This document shows positions 1 through 12,615 of a stretch of 64,000 bases of DNA, piece after piece (positions within the stretch are counted from its first letter, which is position 1; the number at the start of each line of letters is the position of its first letter). The DNA comes from Trema orientale (taxonomy: Eukaryota; Streptophyta; Magnoliopsida; Rosales; Cannabaceae). Under the pieces are notes generated by a model. The model was not told where the DNA came from, did no database searches, and saw nothing but the letters and a program-made list of their open reading frames with translations. The DNA is taken from positions 254,930 to 318,929 of the forward strand of contig JXTC01000312.1 in NCBI GenBank assembly GCA_002914845.1, written 5' to 3'. Made by a program: the position numbers and the translations under genes.

Positions 1-796
1 TAGGACCAAATGATCCTGAAAATCAACCTCAATTTGAACATCAAACAGAGGTCCAAACCCAACGTAAGACTCCAAAACTAGACCATGATATTCATTAGGA
101 ACTTGGTATTTTGGAGTTTGATACTTTGATTGATAAATTGACAGCTTGTTATTATGATACTAATTACATCATAGACAAGGTCATTTTAGGCTCTTTTTGA
201 GACAGAAAAGTTCATTTTGGTTATTTTAGAGATAGACAAAATTTTAGCACAGGTATTTTTGATACTAAACATTGCCCAAAACTTATGATATGAGTGAAAT
301 GTTGGTTTCTTATTTATATTGCTACCTTGTTTTAGTCTTTTTGTGATGTTATTGTAGAATAAGATTGTTTTAAACCAACAGTGATTATACAAGAAATAAT
401 TGAGCTTACTTTTCTCTTCTTTGGAAGAAGCCATTTATTTATTATTATTATTTTTTCCCTTTTCTCCAAAGAAAATAGCATTGGTGGGAATTAGGTAATA
501 TCGGCGCTATAGGGATTTTTTTTTCCAGCATATACCCTTATTATTGCAGTCATGTGAGACTCACATGATGACTTAACAATTTTTTAGATGTCAAAAACGA
601 TGATTAACAGATGCAAGCAAAATAAAAGATTTAGGATGTTTATGCCACCAAAAAAAGGTTGAGAACCAATATACCAAACCAAAGAAACATTAGGGAGCAA
701 TGGTGCCAATAACCCAATTAGTAGCTAAGGATGGATCTTGCTGCCATATTTCTCAAGTTGGGAATATAGTGATCCATTAGCTAGCTTCTTCAGCTT
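1..796. other. AT-rich intergenic sequence with a diverged transposon end
   Basis: No gene is visible. Bases about 590-730 resemble the outer right terminal repeat of the long-TIR element at 5487-6572: both read, in the same order, 'gatttagga', a 'tatgcca' block, 'accaatata/gaccaatgg' and 'caatggtgccaat/caatggtaccatt'. I read this as the right end of a diverged relative whose left end lies outside the window or is too decayed to see. Short reading frames here lack any recognisable domain. Confidence 0.4.
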
Positions 797-915
797 TTTT
801 ATTTCACGAGGATAAAATTTGGGTTGAATTTTAGCCATACTTTATCTCATCTTTTTTTTATTTCACGAGGATAAAATTTGAGTTGAGTTTTAGCCATACT
901 TTATCTCATCTTTTG
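797..915. repeat. Tandem repeat, two 59-bp copies
   Basis: The block beginning 'atttcacgaggataaaattt' occurs at 801 and again at 860, so the period is 59 bp. The two copies differ at only a few positions (gggttgaatt against gagttgagtt), which indicates a fairly recent local duplication. It lies downstream of the 3' end of the XBAT33 gene. Confidence 0.9.
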
Positions 916-1621
916 TAATGGCTGACTTATTGGAATAAGATTCCACTGTTTTTCCTAAAAAAAAAAAATCAACATCAGAGTCCAAATCATGGATCAAACC
1001 TCACTAACAGAAGGAAGAAATCGGTAATGAAATTTTAAAACATGGGACTTGCCTTGAGATAGATTGAATGTTCTATTGTATAGCTAGGTTCCCACAGCCT
1101 CTAAAATTGGACCTGTGCACATTAATCGAAGTTAGGATGCCACAAATTTCGACGTAGAGGCAAAAATTTAGGACTTCAAATCCTTAATCAGCTAGGGAAA
1201 GTACCGATAGCACCCAGCGGGTACCACAGAATCTGTTTGCGACAGTAAATTCTCTTTAGTTTCATCAGCGAACCATAGCCGGCGATGGTAGATCTAATTA
1301 AGAAAGAAGGTTGAATAATTTTGGTTCTTTGATTCAATTACAATCGAACTAAACTTCCAAACACATATTTTACATTCCTCCCCAAATCATAAAAGCAATC
1401 TAAAAAAGATGGCCAATATCATACGAGAGCCCCCAATGGACCATGTAGCCGGCGGGACAAAAACTGCAAGCAAACATGGATTTGTGTATAACAGTCTTTG
1501 AGACTACCAAGGAATTAACTAAACACGCTACCTTGGGCTGCAATGTTGGTAGCCAAAAATTTCTTTTTCACAAGAGCAAAGTGAGAACCATTCCACTCAC
1601 CCACCCGCCCTGCCGAACCAC
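916..1621. other. 3' flank and likely 3' UTR of the XBAT33 gene
   Basis: No open frame with a recognisable domain. The part nearest 1621 should be the 3' untranslated region of the minus-strand E3 ligase gene. I could not fix the polyadenylation site. Confidence 0.5.
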
Positions 1622-4600
1622 TCATGCATTTATTTCTGAATTGCATTGATGCTCTCTGCTGCAGCTTCTTCTGCCCCAGAACATGCTTGAACAGGTTGTA
1701 CGTTCAAATCTCGGTCCTTCCATTTTATCCTGGTCTATCGATGTTGCTTGTGAACGATTAGGCAACTCTTCTTCAGTTTCTGCATCCCGGGGTTCAAATG
1801 GCGGACATGGACCCTCATTGCATGTGCACAAAGGAATGGTGACAGAAGGAAATGGGCTACAGGTAACTGGGCAGAATATTTCCGAGGAAACTGAAACCAC
1901 ACGATTCTTTCGAATGTCTGGTGTAGAAGCAGGAGATTGACGATCTGAGTCACGAGGATGGAGCATGCATGGGGTGCAAAGACCAAGGGACATTAGTTGT
2001 TTATTTTCCTTTGCTGGCGAACCTGGCAGTTTGATGAAAGAGACGATCCCGTGTCTACAAAGGGGGCATGGAATGGACCCAGAAGGGCCCATAATTTCAG
2101 AAGGAATGTTGCTGGTTGAGCAAAGATAAAGCGCACATCTAACACAAAGCTCGTGCCCACATCCTGGGAGTACAAAGTACACCAGTGATAAGTTTGCAAA
2201 AAAAAAGGTGGTCTAAATCATATTGCAGTTAACAGAAACTAACCTTCAGCAGCTACAGAACATGCTCTTTCAAGACAGACAGCACAGACATCAGAATCAT
2301 CAGAGGAGGCTGCCATGGATTTGAATCCACACTCTCTGCAGAAATTTCCACGAAGTATTACTTTAGATTCATATTAAACAAGTCTAACATTTAAATTCTC
2401 CTCCCTTTCAATAGAACACCAAAATATATTTGTGTCTACTAAAATGCTTAGCTCATAAGTTTTACATTGAACTAGGCATGTCTCATGTATTCAAAGTACA
2501 ATGGAGGTGGCCGTTTGCCAAGTTCTTTTATTTATTTTTTCTTTTTCAATAAATAGCTATACATAAAAAAACATCAAGTAAACACACAACTCTACTGCTT
2601 CCAAGCATCATTAAATTAATCAAGTTCATCGTATGAAAGGCACAGGGTCATGGTTACATTTGAGACTGCTATTTTATTATTATCAGAATGGGTAGTCAAC
2701 ATTTATCATCGATAGCATTTGAGAATATTAGCAAGAGAAGCAATCATTGCTTGAAATTTTACCTCGCTATGTTTAATACACTCATGAGAGGCAATGAAAG
2801 GTAATTAGATAGGGGGAATGCCGGTATTATAGAGTCAGAAGTGGGAGCTAGAACAGGTTCAAGCCAATGGCGGCCCCACATCCTGGCTACATCAACAGGA
2901 AGCCACCTGAAAAGATTTTAAGTGTTAGACTTGTCATTCGTGTAAACCAACTAAATAAGGTCATAAACCACACAGATCTCCTACCCATTGCAATTCAAAG
3001 TCATCCTACTAGCACCTCTTGCAAGGAGAACCTACAGAATTAACAGGACAACCAAATTCACCATTTATGAAACCAAAATTGTACTCAGAAGCCATCATAA
3101 TCAATATAGTTCTTACCTGACAACATTTTAAATTGCCTCCACAAGCCGCATAATGCAGTGGAGTGCTTCCAGCTCCTACAAAGATGAAATATTAACTTTT
3201 GTTTGATGTAAAATCATCAAGTAATTGGTAATGATTTAATTTTTCCAACTACCAGACAAAAAGCATACCTATCAAATCCATGGACGTTCCATAATGAAAT
3301 GTTACAGCCGACACATTTGCATGAAGGTCAAGTAAGAGCTGAACACAATCAAAGTACCCATTCAAAGCAGCCATATGAAGAGCAGTGACACCACCATCTG
3401 CTGCCTTATTTACAAACTTGGACAACGCACTGCACTGGAATGGAATAAATAAATAGCAAGAATAAAAGTTCAACGATAAATGATTCATTAGAACTTGTAA
3501 TCACTAAAACTGCACGAACTGTTGTCAATCTCCCTCGTTAAGAAGTTAGTAGTTCCATCAGCAAAAAGAAAGGGTACCCTTCATCTATAAAGTTAGCTAA
3601 TGGGAAGAATTTCATGTTAAACAAATCATTTTCTTATTAGGCTGCTTCAATACCTTACAAGCATGAAATGATTAATGTTCAATAGTATTAGCTACTTAGA
3701 ATCCATTTTAACTATCTTCTGAATCTTCCTAGCAAAGGGAACAAACAAGTCACATACCTTTGGTAATTCTTGATCTTTACATTGGAATCGTCAAGCCTTT
3801 CGCTATCTATCTGAGCACATATGGATTCATATGGAGCACTTGGAACAAAATCAGCCACAACAAGTCTTATACATCTTACATGGCCATTTACAGCCGCAAA
3901 ATGAAGCGCTGTTCTACCGCTAAGGTAGTCCGCTCTTACAACCTAACGAGAAACAGTCCAAAAAATCACACAGCTATAAGCTGCTAAAATAATGGACCAA
4001 TTCCATCGAATAAAAACTAAGGCATTAAAAACAGAGTTCAGTTCCTTCCAATGTGTGTGCTATGGTCTGACTAGAAACATACTTAAAAATAACTCACATT
4101 GCATCTGAAGAGCAGAAGAGTTTGTACAACTTCCCAATGCCCATATCGACATGCTTGCATTAACGCTGTCTTCACACAACATAAACCAAATCAAATGACT
4201 GGAGAATTAGTCTCATATTATGCAGATCCGCATCAAAATGTTCTCCTTTTTTTTTTTTTTTTAATAATCAAGCTGTGTTTGGTCCCAATTCATCGATCAA
4301 AACCATTCCAGAAATATATAAATCAACCGAGAATCAAAAACATTATGTGATTAAACAAAGCAAAATCCGAAACACTAAAAATCTCGTACCTGCCCACAGT
4401 AATTCCTGGAATTCACATCCGCTCCATTCTCAAGTAACAGAGATACAATCTATACATGCAAAAAATAAAATTATAAAAAATATAAAATAAAAAATCAGCT
4501 CCACGAAAAACAAAGCAAAATTATAAGAAAAAATAGTTTTTAGAAAAAAAAAAAGGGGAAAAAAACCTCGTTGTGGCCTTTGGCAGCGGCGAAATGGAGA

Positions 4601-4743
4601 GGCGAATTGAGGCCACCGAAGGTGGAGTACTTGGCGAGACATGGATTACAATCCAGAAGCATCTTCGCCTCCACCAAATCGCCGTCTCTGGCCGCCGACA
4701 CTAACCGCTCCCCGGAGGCCGAGCACCCAAATGAATTTCCCAT
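1622..4743 (-). CDS. XBAT33: E3 ubiquitin-protein ligase, ankyrin repeats plus RING (XBAT33/XB3 family), ten exons
   Basis: Exons on the minus strand in gene order: 4567-4743, 4390-4449, 4098-4169, 3758-3942, 3269-3429, 3117-3175, 2985-3031, 2763-2906, 2244-2335, 1622-2163. All junctions are GT/AG, phases agree, and the CDS is 1539 bp (512 residues), the usual family length. Ankyrin repeats run from about residue 43 to 260 ([54 protein letters not shown]). A C3HC4 RING follows: C319, C322, C334, H336, C339, C342, C365, C368. The C-terminus [13 protein letters not shown]...EINA is typical of XBAT33. The start MGNSFGC carries Gly2 and Cys7, so N-myristoylation and membrane attachment are plausible, as known for rice XB3. 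Exon 5 must use the inner of two AG sites five bases apart to keep frame (QSALSKF). The role is ubiquitin transfer from an E2 to a substrate bound by the ankyrin repeats. Exon 4 and its introns are copied elsewhere in this window. Confidence 0.95.
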
Positions 4744-5250
4744 TTTACCCTCTCGACCCGGCCTTCTCCAACCTCTCTTTCTTTCTCTCTCCGCGTTTCG
4801 GTGAATCTTGTACGGTTTAAAGAATGTTAGGTCAACCGCTCCGAACAAACTTAAGAAGAGAGACACTGGTAAAAAATTAAAAATGCAAATAAAATAAGCG
4901 CGTAAATATAATATAATTATATAATATTAATAAATAAAGTTACAAATAGTGGGGCTAAGTGGGACTCAAATGGAGAAGTTTGGGTTTGGAATTTTGGTTG
5001 AGAAGGGTGACGTGGCAGTCGTATCTATCTCTCTCCGTGTCAGAGACTCAGAGGGGTCTGAAATGAATTGCAGAGAAAGCGGAGATGGTGTGTGTGGTGT
5101 CTGTGCTCTGTGATTGGGCTTTTGTGAGCTCCAATTTCGTAGAAGAGTGACTTGTACGGGACAAGTCTGGAGAAGAAAGAGGGCATATGGCAAATAATAA
5201 TAATAATAGTAATATAAAAGCGAAAATGCAAAATAAAGAACTTTACTTTT
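4744..5250 (-). promoter_or_regulatory. 5' leader and probable promoter region of XBAT33
   Basis: Immediately upstream of the ATG at 4743 the minus strand reads a purine-rich leader (runs of GAGA and AAAGAGAG, 4750-4800), as is common in plant 5' UTRs. AT-rich sequence around 4890-4930 contains TATA-like words (attatataatta). The mapping of the start site is an inference. Nothing protein-coding is recognisable to 5250. Confidence 0.4.
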
Positions 5251-5486
5251 GATAATTGCTAGTATTAATAGTGGCTACCTACTCCTTGTCCTCTGCCATT
5301 TGTCATTAAAAAATGAAAATAACGTAGAGAGAGATTTTTTTTTGGCTTCAAAGAAATAATAATTACTAATTATGAAGTGTAGATCTAAGGACTATATGAT
5401 CCACGTCAATTCCATGAACAATTCATGAATATATTAATTAATGACCTTAATGCATTCTTAGCAATTTTTTTTTTTTTTTAAAAAAA

Positions 5487-6572
5487 GACAGTGTCTCCTC
5501 TATAAAAGGACGGATAAATAGTACTATTAATCCTTAATCTATTATAATTTTGACATATTGGTTCCCAAATTTTTTTTGTGGCATTCTAGTATTCGACGTT
5601 TTTTTTTTTTGTATCGTTAGTCCTTTTAACATATTCCATCAAAGATTCCGTAAGAATTCATTTAAATAAGAGGTTTTTTGCATCACTTCTATCGTTTAAA
5701 TTGTCCAGCAATTTGGTTCTCTGTTGTTTGTTTTGGGTTTTTTTTTGGCATTCGTATCTCTAATAAACACTTTTTTTTGCATTAATTATTGTTAAAATTA
5801 CAGTGATATCTCCTAAAATAAAAAATAATTACAGTGAAACTACTTGGCAAAAAAATGAAAAAAAAATCTATAAAATCTCCAAGCTTAACTCTATTACTCT
5901 TTTACACGTACATAGTTAATTATTATTTTTAGAATAATATTAAAAAAATTAAAAAATATAAAAAAATTTCCAGGCCTATTTGCTACATTGTTTAGGTAAA
6001 TAAATAAATAATTTTTTAGAATAAATATTTATAATTAAATGAAAATTTAATAGATATAATAAATTTTCAGTCAAATTTGACTAGTAAAAAATGACGTATG
6101 TGAAATCTTTTTAGTTTTAAAAATAGTAAGGTAAATATTTTTTCTCCATAAGAGTTACTGTAATTTGACATAAACTATGGTTTGTTAGTGTGATTTTTTT
6201 TTGTTATTATTAAAATTTAATTCTTAAATAAACTATTTTTTTAGATCTGCCTTTGAATTTTAATTTTTGGAAAAATTAGTGGATGCAATATTTTTATCTG
6301 GAGATATGAATGCTAATTAAAAAAAAAAAACTAGATTTCAAATTGCCAAACAATTGAAATAATGGGGACCAATGACACAAAATTTCTTTTAGACAAATGA
6401 ATTCTAATGGAATCTTAGATAGAATATGCTACAAGGACTAATGGCACAAAAAATGAAAACGTTGAGTATTGGAATGCCACAAAGAAAAGATTTAGGACTC
6501 ATATGCCAAAATGATAATAGGTTAGTGACCAATGGTACCATTAATCCTAAAAGGACTACTGTCTATATCATC
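5487..6572. mobile_element. Non-autonomous DNA transposon with long terminal inverted repeats (Mutator-like)
   Basis: The left arm (about 5487-5730) and the reverse complement of the right arm (about 6330-6572) align in order: agacagt, a 'ttaatcc/attaatgg' block, ctattat, 'attttggcatat/attttgacatat', tttgtggcattc, caacgttttt, 'gttagtccttt/attagtcctt', 'agattcc', 'agaattcattt'. Arms of about 240 bp around an AT-rich centre with no gene suggest a foldback or Mutator-like non-autonomous element. I could not fix the target duplication, so the class is an inference. Confidence 0.6.
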
Positions 6573-6867
6573 ATTTTTTATAAAGAAAAAAATGACTCAA
6601 ACTAAAATATCTACTGAAGACAAATATTCGAAAATAGAATAAATTAAATTGAATTGCTGCTTTTTTTTATTAAATAACTCAAGTGATTTATTTTTCACTT
6701 TTTGAATAACAATTTAAAGAAAGCAGTGGAAATTCTTCGTTTCTCTTCATCTATTTCTGCATTTCTTTTTTATTGATTGCTCATTTTCTTGAAATTATTC
6801 TTCGTTACATTTTTTTGTGGTCATTGTTCTTCGTTACATTTGTATGTTCACTTAAAACAAACATTCT
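6573..6867. other. AT-rich spacer, nothing recognisable
   Basis: Sequence between the TIR element and the LINE. It holds poly(T) runs and a short duplicated word (attcttcgttacattt at about 6797 and 6826), but no gene or RNA feature I can support. Confidence 0.5.
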
Positions 6868-8625
6868 CCTCCATTAAGGAGAGAGTGTGGAAGAGGGTCC
6901 AAAGATGGCGTAGAAGGCTATTCTCAGTAGGGGTAGAGAGATTTTGATCAAAGTAGTACTCCAATCAATTCCCAATTATGTGATGAGCATCTTCAAGATT
7001 CTGACCACATTTTGCGATAAGTTGAAGTCTATTATTCTGCAATTCTGGTGGGGGTCAAATAATGGCAACCGAAAGATAGTGTGGGTAAGATGGAATAAGG
7101 TTTGCCTTCCTAAAGCTTTGGGAGGCCTAGGCTTCCAGGACTTAGAGTTTTTCAATCAATCTCTAGTTGCTAAACAAGCCTGGAGGGTGCCTATGGATCA
7201 TTCCTCTCTAGTTGCTCAAATTTTGAAGGGAAAATACTTTCATGATGTTGATTTCCTTAAAGCCAAGGACAAGCATGGCTCATCGTATTTGTGGAAAAGT
7301 TTACTCTGGGGTCCAGAGCTATTGAGTAAAAATCTAAGATGGAGAATTGGAAATGGTGAGAAGGTAAGACCTTTTGTGGATCCTTGGCTACGTCATCCAG
7401 TGTCTTTTATGCCTATTACTCTTGGTTCGAATAATGAGTTGCGAGTTAAGGAGTCATTCTTGGAAGGATGGGGTGGTTTGGACGAGAGGAAAGTACATAA
7501 CATTTTTGGGACTTTGGATAGGGAACTGGTAAAATCCATCCCGTCAAGTATTTCTAACCAAGATGATTAAGTGATATAGCACTAGGAGGAAAAAGGTATT
7601 TACACTATTCGAAGTGGTTATAACCTTCTCTTGAGAGAAAAATTATATCAGTTGGGACTATGTACTTACTCTTTCTCTCGTTAGTGAAAAACTCTTTGGA
7701 AGCTAAATATCTCGACTTACTTAAATTTACTTGGGAGACATATCCCAGTTCAACCTTGGTGCTACATTTGTGGCCAAGAATAGACTAGCTCGCATGTTCT
7801 GTTTTTTTGCGCATATGCTAAAGAAGTATGGAAGAAAGGTGGGCTCTAGGAGTCCATTAAACCTTCAGTGACCGAATCTGTCTCAGACAACATGTTAGGC
7901 TTCTTCATTATAGTTTCCATGGAAACTCTGGAACAAATCTACGTCTTTCTTTGGTGCTTATGGGCAGAGAGAAATAATCTAGTCCATGGAGGGATTAAGA
8001 AGGCAGTACCGAACCTAGTATCTTTTGCAAACTCATTCCTATCTGAATTTAAATCTGCCAAGGTTGGTATTGATAAACGCGAGAGAAGAGCTCCGCTCTG
8101 ATCAGCTAGTTGGAAAGCTCCTCCTCTATACATGATCAAAATAAACTCGGATGTCACTGTTTGTCCAGGTGAGGAATCTATTGGAGTTGGCATCATTCTT
8201 CACGACTATTCAGGTTCTGTGTTAGCGGCCCTTGCAAAAAAACTTGTGGGTTGATTCTCTGTTGAAACTGCTGAATTATTGGCTATGCATGAGGGAAATC
8301 TGTTTGCCTCTAGGATCGGCCTCTCAGTCTCTATTCTGGAATGTGATGCTTTGCATATTATTCATGGCCTGCAAGAGACTCACCCACTTGCTCTGAATGC
8401 TCATATTTTTTCTGATATAAAGATTTTATTTAATTCTGCTAACTGTGGTACTTGTCACTATGTCCCTCGTTTGGGCAATGAAGTGGCCCACTATTTAGCA
8501 AAATTGGCTTTTCACTCTCCTGGCAACTTGTGCTGGGTTGATTCTGTTCCTTTGTGTATTTCGTCGTTTGTTTTAAATGACATTCTTGCTTAGTTTAATG
8601 TAGTTTTTCCTTAAAAAAACCCCAT
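6868..8625 (+). mobile_element. 5'-truncated L1-type LINE with reverse-transcriptase end, zf-RVT and RNase H remnants
   Basis: The first open stretch (6944-7570) begins IKVVLQSIPNYVMSIFKI and continues with WGSNNGNRKIVWVRW and GGLGFQDLEFFNQSLVAKQAW, the classic C-terminal part of plant L1 reverse transcriptase running into the zf-RVT region. A second piece (7868-8101, LWAERNNLVHG) and a third (8130-8593) form the plant LINE RNase H (RVT_3): INSDVTV, ETAELLAMHEG, LECDALHIIHG, and YVPRLGNEVAHYLAKLA near the end. The ORF is split by frame changes after residue 208 of the first piece and between the later pieces, and the endonuclease and most of the RT are absent. So this is a dead 5'-truncated copy. 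No long poly(A) survives at the 3' end. Confidence 0.9.
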
Positions 8626-9257
8626 GTATAAAAGTCTAAATTGCAACAACTTAATTTTAATTTTAATTTTTAAAAAAATTGTTCTCATATTAGAATGACT
8701 CATTGCAATATTGCTACCTAAAATCCAATTAAAAAAAAAAAAAACTAGCGCACTATTTCTAAATTCGAATTACTCCAATGCATAAGGCCTATTTCACCAA
8801 ATTCTGAGCGAAGAAATTGAAATTCTGAGAGGAAATTAGAAAGAACATGATGTTTTAATAAAATATAAAAAATATACAGTATCTCCCTTTTATATATATT
8901 TTTGTGTGGTGTTTTTCAGGAAAATACCACTTTCCCTTCGCTTATCTTGAAATCATTAGCGATCCCTTATAGATTCAATATCTTACCCACACTGATCTTC
9001 GTCGAATCCCTCAGCTCCTTACAAATACCTCCCTGGTCGAGTCTTCCATCACCATTGAGTTCACTCAATGTCATGATCTCCGTCGTCGATCAGTTTCCAT
9101 CAGCAGGTTTTAAGAAATTCTCGAAGAGTTTTCAGTCAAGATCTTGAGGATAAGGATTCTGAGGCTCTAGAAATAAGTCTTTCAGGTATGGGATTCTGAG
9201 TCCAGCACCATTTGTATAAGCATGCCATTGTTGGACCATAATAACCTCTCTGACCCA
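8626..9257. other. AT-rich intergenic sequence
   Basis: No domain-bearing frame. The 81-residue frame at 8902-9147 has no family signature I recognise, and its 5' half is simple hydrophobic and serine-rich sequence. I treat this as non-coding. Confidence 0.45.
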
Positions 9258-9262
9258 CTTCC

Positions 9263-10907
9263 TGTTGGAATAATGTCCTATAAAGCAGTTTATTGTTTTG
9301 ACATTATAAACAATTTTTATCGGATTATTTATTATTTATTTGTTTAATAAATTCCATGTTATGAATTTCTATTTTATTTATGTCCCATTGATATACATGT
9401 GATGTGTATGTTTATCTTATGTAAACATCTAAAGATTCTGAGACATATAATGAGTAATAAAGAATTATTTGTATGATGAGTTCATATGTGGGAGATATTA
9501 TATTCTTTATTTCATTATGTCTAAATTAAATTATTCGCATTCTGCATATTGAAGATAGAATACTTTACTATGATATAGAATGTAGTGTTGTCTATTTGAT
9601 TAATGAAGTCTCCAATTATTGAAGTGAGTCTTCGGATAGAAACACTAGTATATTATAAGAAAGTTATAATAGCATCGAACAGGATCGAGTGAATTAGAAT
9701 GAGGTTAAGTGCCGTAACTTAAATTTCTAATTTCACTAATCTAATACTATTGTAGAAAACCTTAATCCTAGTGATTAACGAACTTACTTTCATGTGTTTT
9801 GTCTTTTTGAGTTACTAAATAACTAGTTCTGATTTATGGTTCGAACTCCGGTATTTTTAATGTGTATGAAATGTGTAGAACGTTGTTCATGATGGACGCC
9901 ATGTATATAATATCACTTTAAGTTTTTTCAAATACTTGGGTAATATAAACCAAGGTCCCGGTATTCATTATGTGAATTTGACTGTGCTAGTATAAGCAGA
10001 TACAAACACCGTAGTCAACTATTACCAATTAGATGAAAAATGGCAACTTAAAGGTAAATATGTACTAGAAGGGTAACACGGTAATTTCACCCTGCTAGTA
10101 TGGCATTGCATAAGGGGTGGGTACGTCTACAGGTATAGTATATGCTAAATGGATCGAGCTAATTATTTGATAATAAACTTCACAGAAAATAAATAACATT
10201 TAGTCCAAGAGTTCAATATTGGGCCTATAGTAGTGTGCCCCAATATTAATGGAAAAAGCCCAATCATAATTATAAGTTAATTATGATTGTGGGCATATGG
10301 TCCATTGGAGCTTGGGCTTTATGGATCCATCTGGTCTCCTGTCTAGCTCAATTTAAAGTCCAATAGTTATTTGATGATCGGTTAAGCCCAACAAGCCCAA
10401 TAAGCCTAGTATAGTTTACTAATCTCTCTATAGTTAAGAGAAAAATTCTCTAACTGATAGTTGCAAGAGTTACATGTGAAACACCCCTTGAGAAGAGAGT
10501 GTCACATGAAAAACAGAGAGAGGGAGAGCAGAGGCAAATCGGTCACACTAGAAGATTAACCATTCTTAGTGTTTTGGCCATCCCGGAGAAATCGATTCGA
10601 GAAGATTGTTTTCTTGTTCATCTACGGATCTCTTTGTTGGGAATCAAGAAGGTGACCATCTACCAGATCAATCAAACGGCTTTCGAAAATAGATGGGAAG
10701 ATGAGAAAGTTCTGGAGCGAATGCAAGTATTGTTCTTTTCTAGATCAAGAGTTAATTTTTGTTAGATCACGATTCGAAATGTTTAATAAATAGAAAAATT
10801 TTAAACAACCAATTCCGCTGCAATTTTAGATTTTATAAAATTATGGTGTTCTTGAAAATGATTTTACGAAAATATTTTCCGGAATTTTATTCCAATAAAT
10901 ACCAGCA
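9263..10907 (+). mobile_element. Solo LTR of a Copia retrotransposon (Angela/Tork-like by its start)
   Basis: The 1645-bp unit starts TGTTGGAATAATGTCC, ends ACCAGCA, and is flanked on both sides by the 5-bp direct repeat CTTCC (9258-9262 and 10908-10912). The start resembles the TGTTGGRAATATGYCCTA family of large plant Copia LTRs. No internal domain (gag, protease, integrase, RT) sits beside it, so it is a solo LTR left by recombination between two LTRs. A relative on the other strand is at 22735-24402. It is a fossil; small frames inside it (e.g. 10499-10765) are not genes. Confidence 0.88.
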
Positions 10908-10912
10908 CTTCC

Positions 10913-11329
10913 ATGGTTTGACAAGCCCTATTTTAAATTTATTTGTCTGTGGTTAAACTTTACTTCATGGGCTAATTTTTTATTATGAATAAGTCACTAA
11001 TTTTGCTTTTTTGGGACTTTTTTTTATGTATACTTATTTAGTTGGTATTTTTATTATGGATATAAACTTATATTGTGGCACCCAATTGCAAATTTTGTTC
11101 AAATTTCTTTTTTGGTTACTATACCTATAGATAGTCGTTCTCCTTCCTTTTGCTCATTGTTACAAGTAGAGGTTTCAGAACATTGAATATTTTGGTTGGC
11201 AATCTATTGTGCCAGATTCTACAAATTATTACAAAAATGTTTAAAGTTTTGGGTTTAGGATATGACTAAAAATAACAGCTTGAGAACTTATCCAATTAAT
11301 CATATTTTTATTACTAGTAAAATTATTAG
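10913..11329. other. AT-rich spacer
   Basis: Nothing recognisable. Long T and A runs, with no open frame carrying a domain. Confidence 0.45.
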
Positions 11330-12500
11330 ATTAAAGGCATGAGTTATTAGTGTGATTAGTAACTAGTAATTAGAAACTAGTAATCAAATTAGTGTGATTA
11401 GTAACCAATAATCAGAGAAACTAGTAACTAAATTAGTATAATTAGTAACTAGTAATCAAAAAACTAGTAACTAAAAACCATTAACCAAACTAATATTACC
11501 GGTAACCAAAAATTAAAAAAAACCAGAAATGGATCACAATTAAGCAGTAATGACCACACTAGTAACCAGTTGGGTATTAATGACTAATTTAGTAATCATA
11601 GAAACAAAAAATTGGAGGAAAACCAGTAACTAATTTGGCAATAATAAGAACAATTGTGACTAGAGTAATTAGTAAACTAATTTGATTATTGGTAACCACT
11701 AACCAAAGTAACGGCAACTAGTCTGGTACAAGATCAATAAGGTACTTAGGTTAGTAGTAACCAGTAACTAGTAACCAGATTGGTAGTAACCAGTAACAAG
11801 TAAACAAATTGTTACAAGTTCATTCTTGTAACCCGTAACTAGAAAAAAAAAATAAAAATAAAAAAGAACAGATCAATGAGCTAGCTAGATTTGATTATAG
11901 TAATGAGGTACCGAGTTCATTTGTTTTAGCTTATCTTCTCCTTAACTTGAAAGTAATTTTACTATAATTGTAAATTTTTTAAAGTGATGTGACAAATAAC
12001 TAATAAAGAGATTGGTAACCAGTTACCGACTGGTTATGTGTTATTGGTAATATGTGACCAAGTACCTCTCTTGCAAGTTGCCACTAGTTTGGAAACCACT
12101 AATTGGATTGGTCATTAGTAACTAGATCAATTATTGGTAACTGGTTTTATAAATGGAACTAATAACTAGTAACTAGTAATCAGATCGCTCATGTATTAAA
12201 ACTAGTAACCAGATTAGTCTTATATTAAAACTAGTACCCAGATAGTGACTTGAAAATAAATTGGTTACCTGTAATCATATTAACTAGTGATTCATAACTA
12301 AGTTAGTTTGTGGTTAGTTACCAATAACTAGTAACTAGTCATTGATCTTTATAACTACCCACTAGTTTGAAACTAATAACCACTTAGTAACTAATAACCA
12401 GAGAAAATAAAAACTCAACCAGTAAACAAATTGATTGGTAACTTGTAACCAATAATCAGAGAAACCAGTAACCAAATTGAATAGTAGTAACCGAATTAGT
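11330..12500. repeat. Degenerate array of ACTAGTAACC/GGTTACTAGT words
   Basis: About 1.2 kb is built from closely spaced variants of ctagtaacca, agtaactagt and ttggtaacc, with irregular spacing of roughly 10-30 bp. The core ACTAGT is itself a palindrome, so the word appears on both strands. It is not a clean tandem satellite, because units are degenerate and spacing varies. I see no gene. It may be the interior of a non-autonomous DNA element, as for the GTCACAA arrays elsewhere in the window, but I could not identify its ends. Confidence 0.75.
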
Positions 12501-12519
12501 TACAAATCAACCAAAATTA

Positions 12520-12615
12520 AAAAGAAAAAAAAAAGAACAAAAACTAGCTTGTTGGGAATCGAACCCAGGAAAAATAAGAAGAGCCAACCAGTGGAACAAC
12601 CATCATTTTCAATAA
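12520..12615 (-). mobile_element. tRNA-derived SINE-like head
   Basis: On the minus strand an A-box-like word (tgttccactggttgg, near 12600) is followed about 35 bp later by a B-box word (gggttcgattccc, near 12555) and then a T-rich stretch. This is the spacing of a tRNA-type RNA polymerase III promoter. The sequence does not fold into a good cloverleaf by eye, so a SINE head is likelier than a functional tRNA gene. Confidence 0.45.

Noticed and set aside
1683-2199. Plus-strand and alternative minus-strand frames over the last XBAT33 exon
   Set aside because: They are shadows of the RING/C-terminal exon on the minus strand, which has the family signature and correct splice phases.
10499-10956. 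Frames of 88 and 65 residues
   Set aside because: They lie inside the solo LTR and show no domain.
11330-12500. CRISPR-like or telomere-like repeat
   Set aside because: Words are palindromic, degenerate and irregularly spaced, with no spacer logic and no TTTAGGG units.
12520-12615. A functional tRNA gene on the minus strand
   Set aside because: A and B boxes are present, but I could not form acceptor, D and anticodon stems of a real tRNA. A SINE-type relic fits better.
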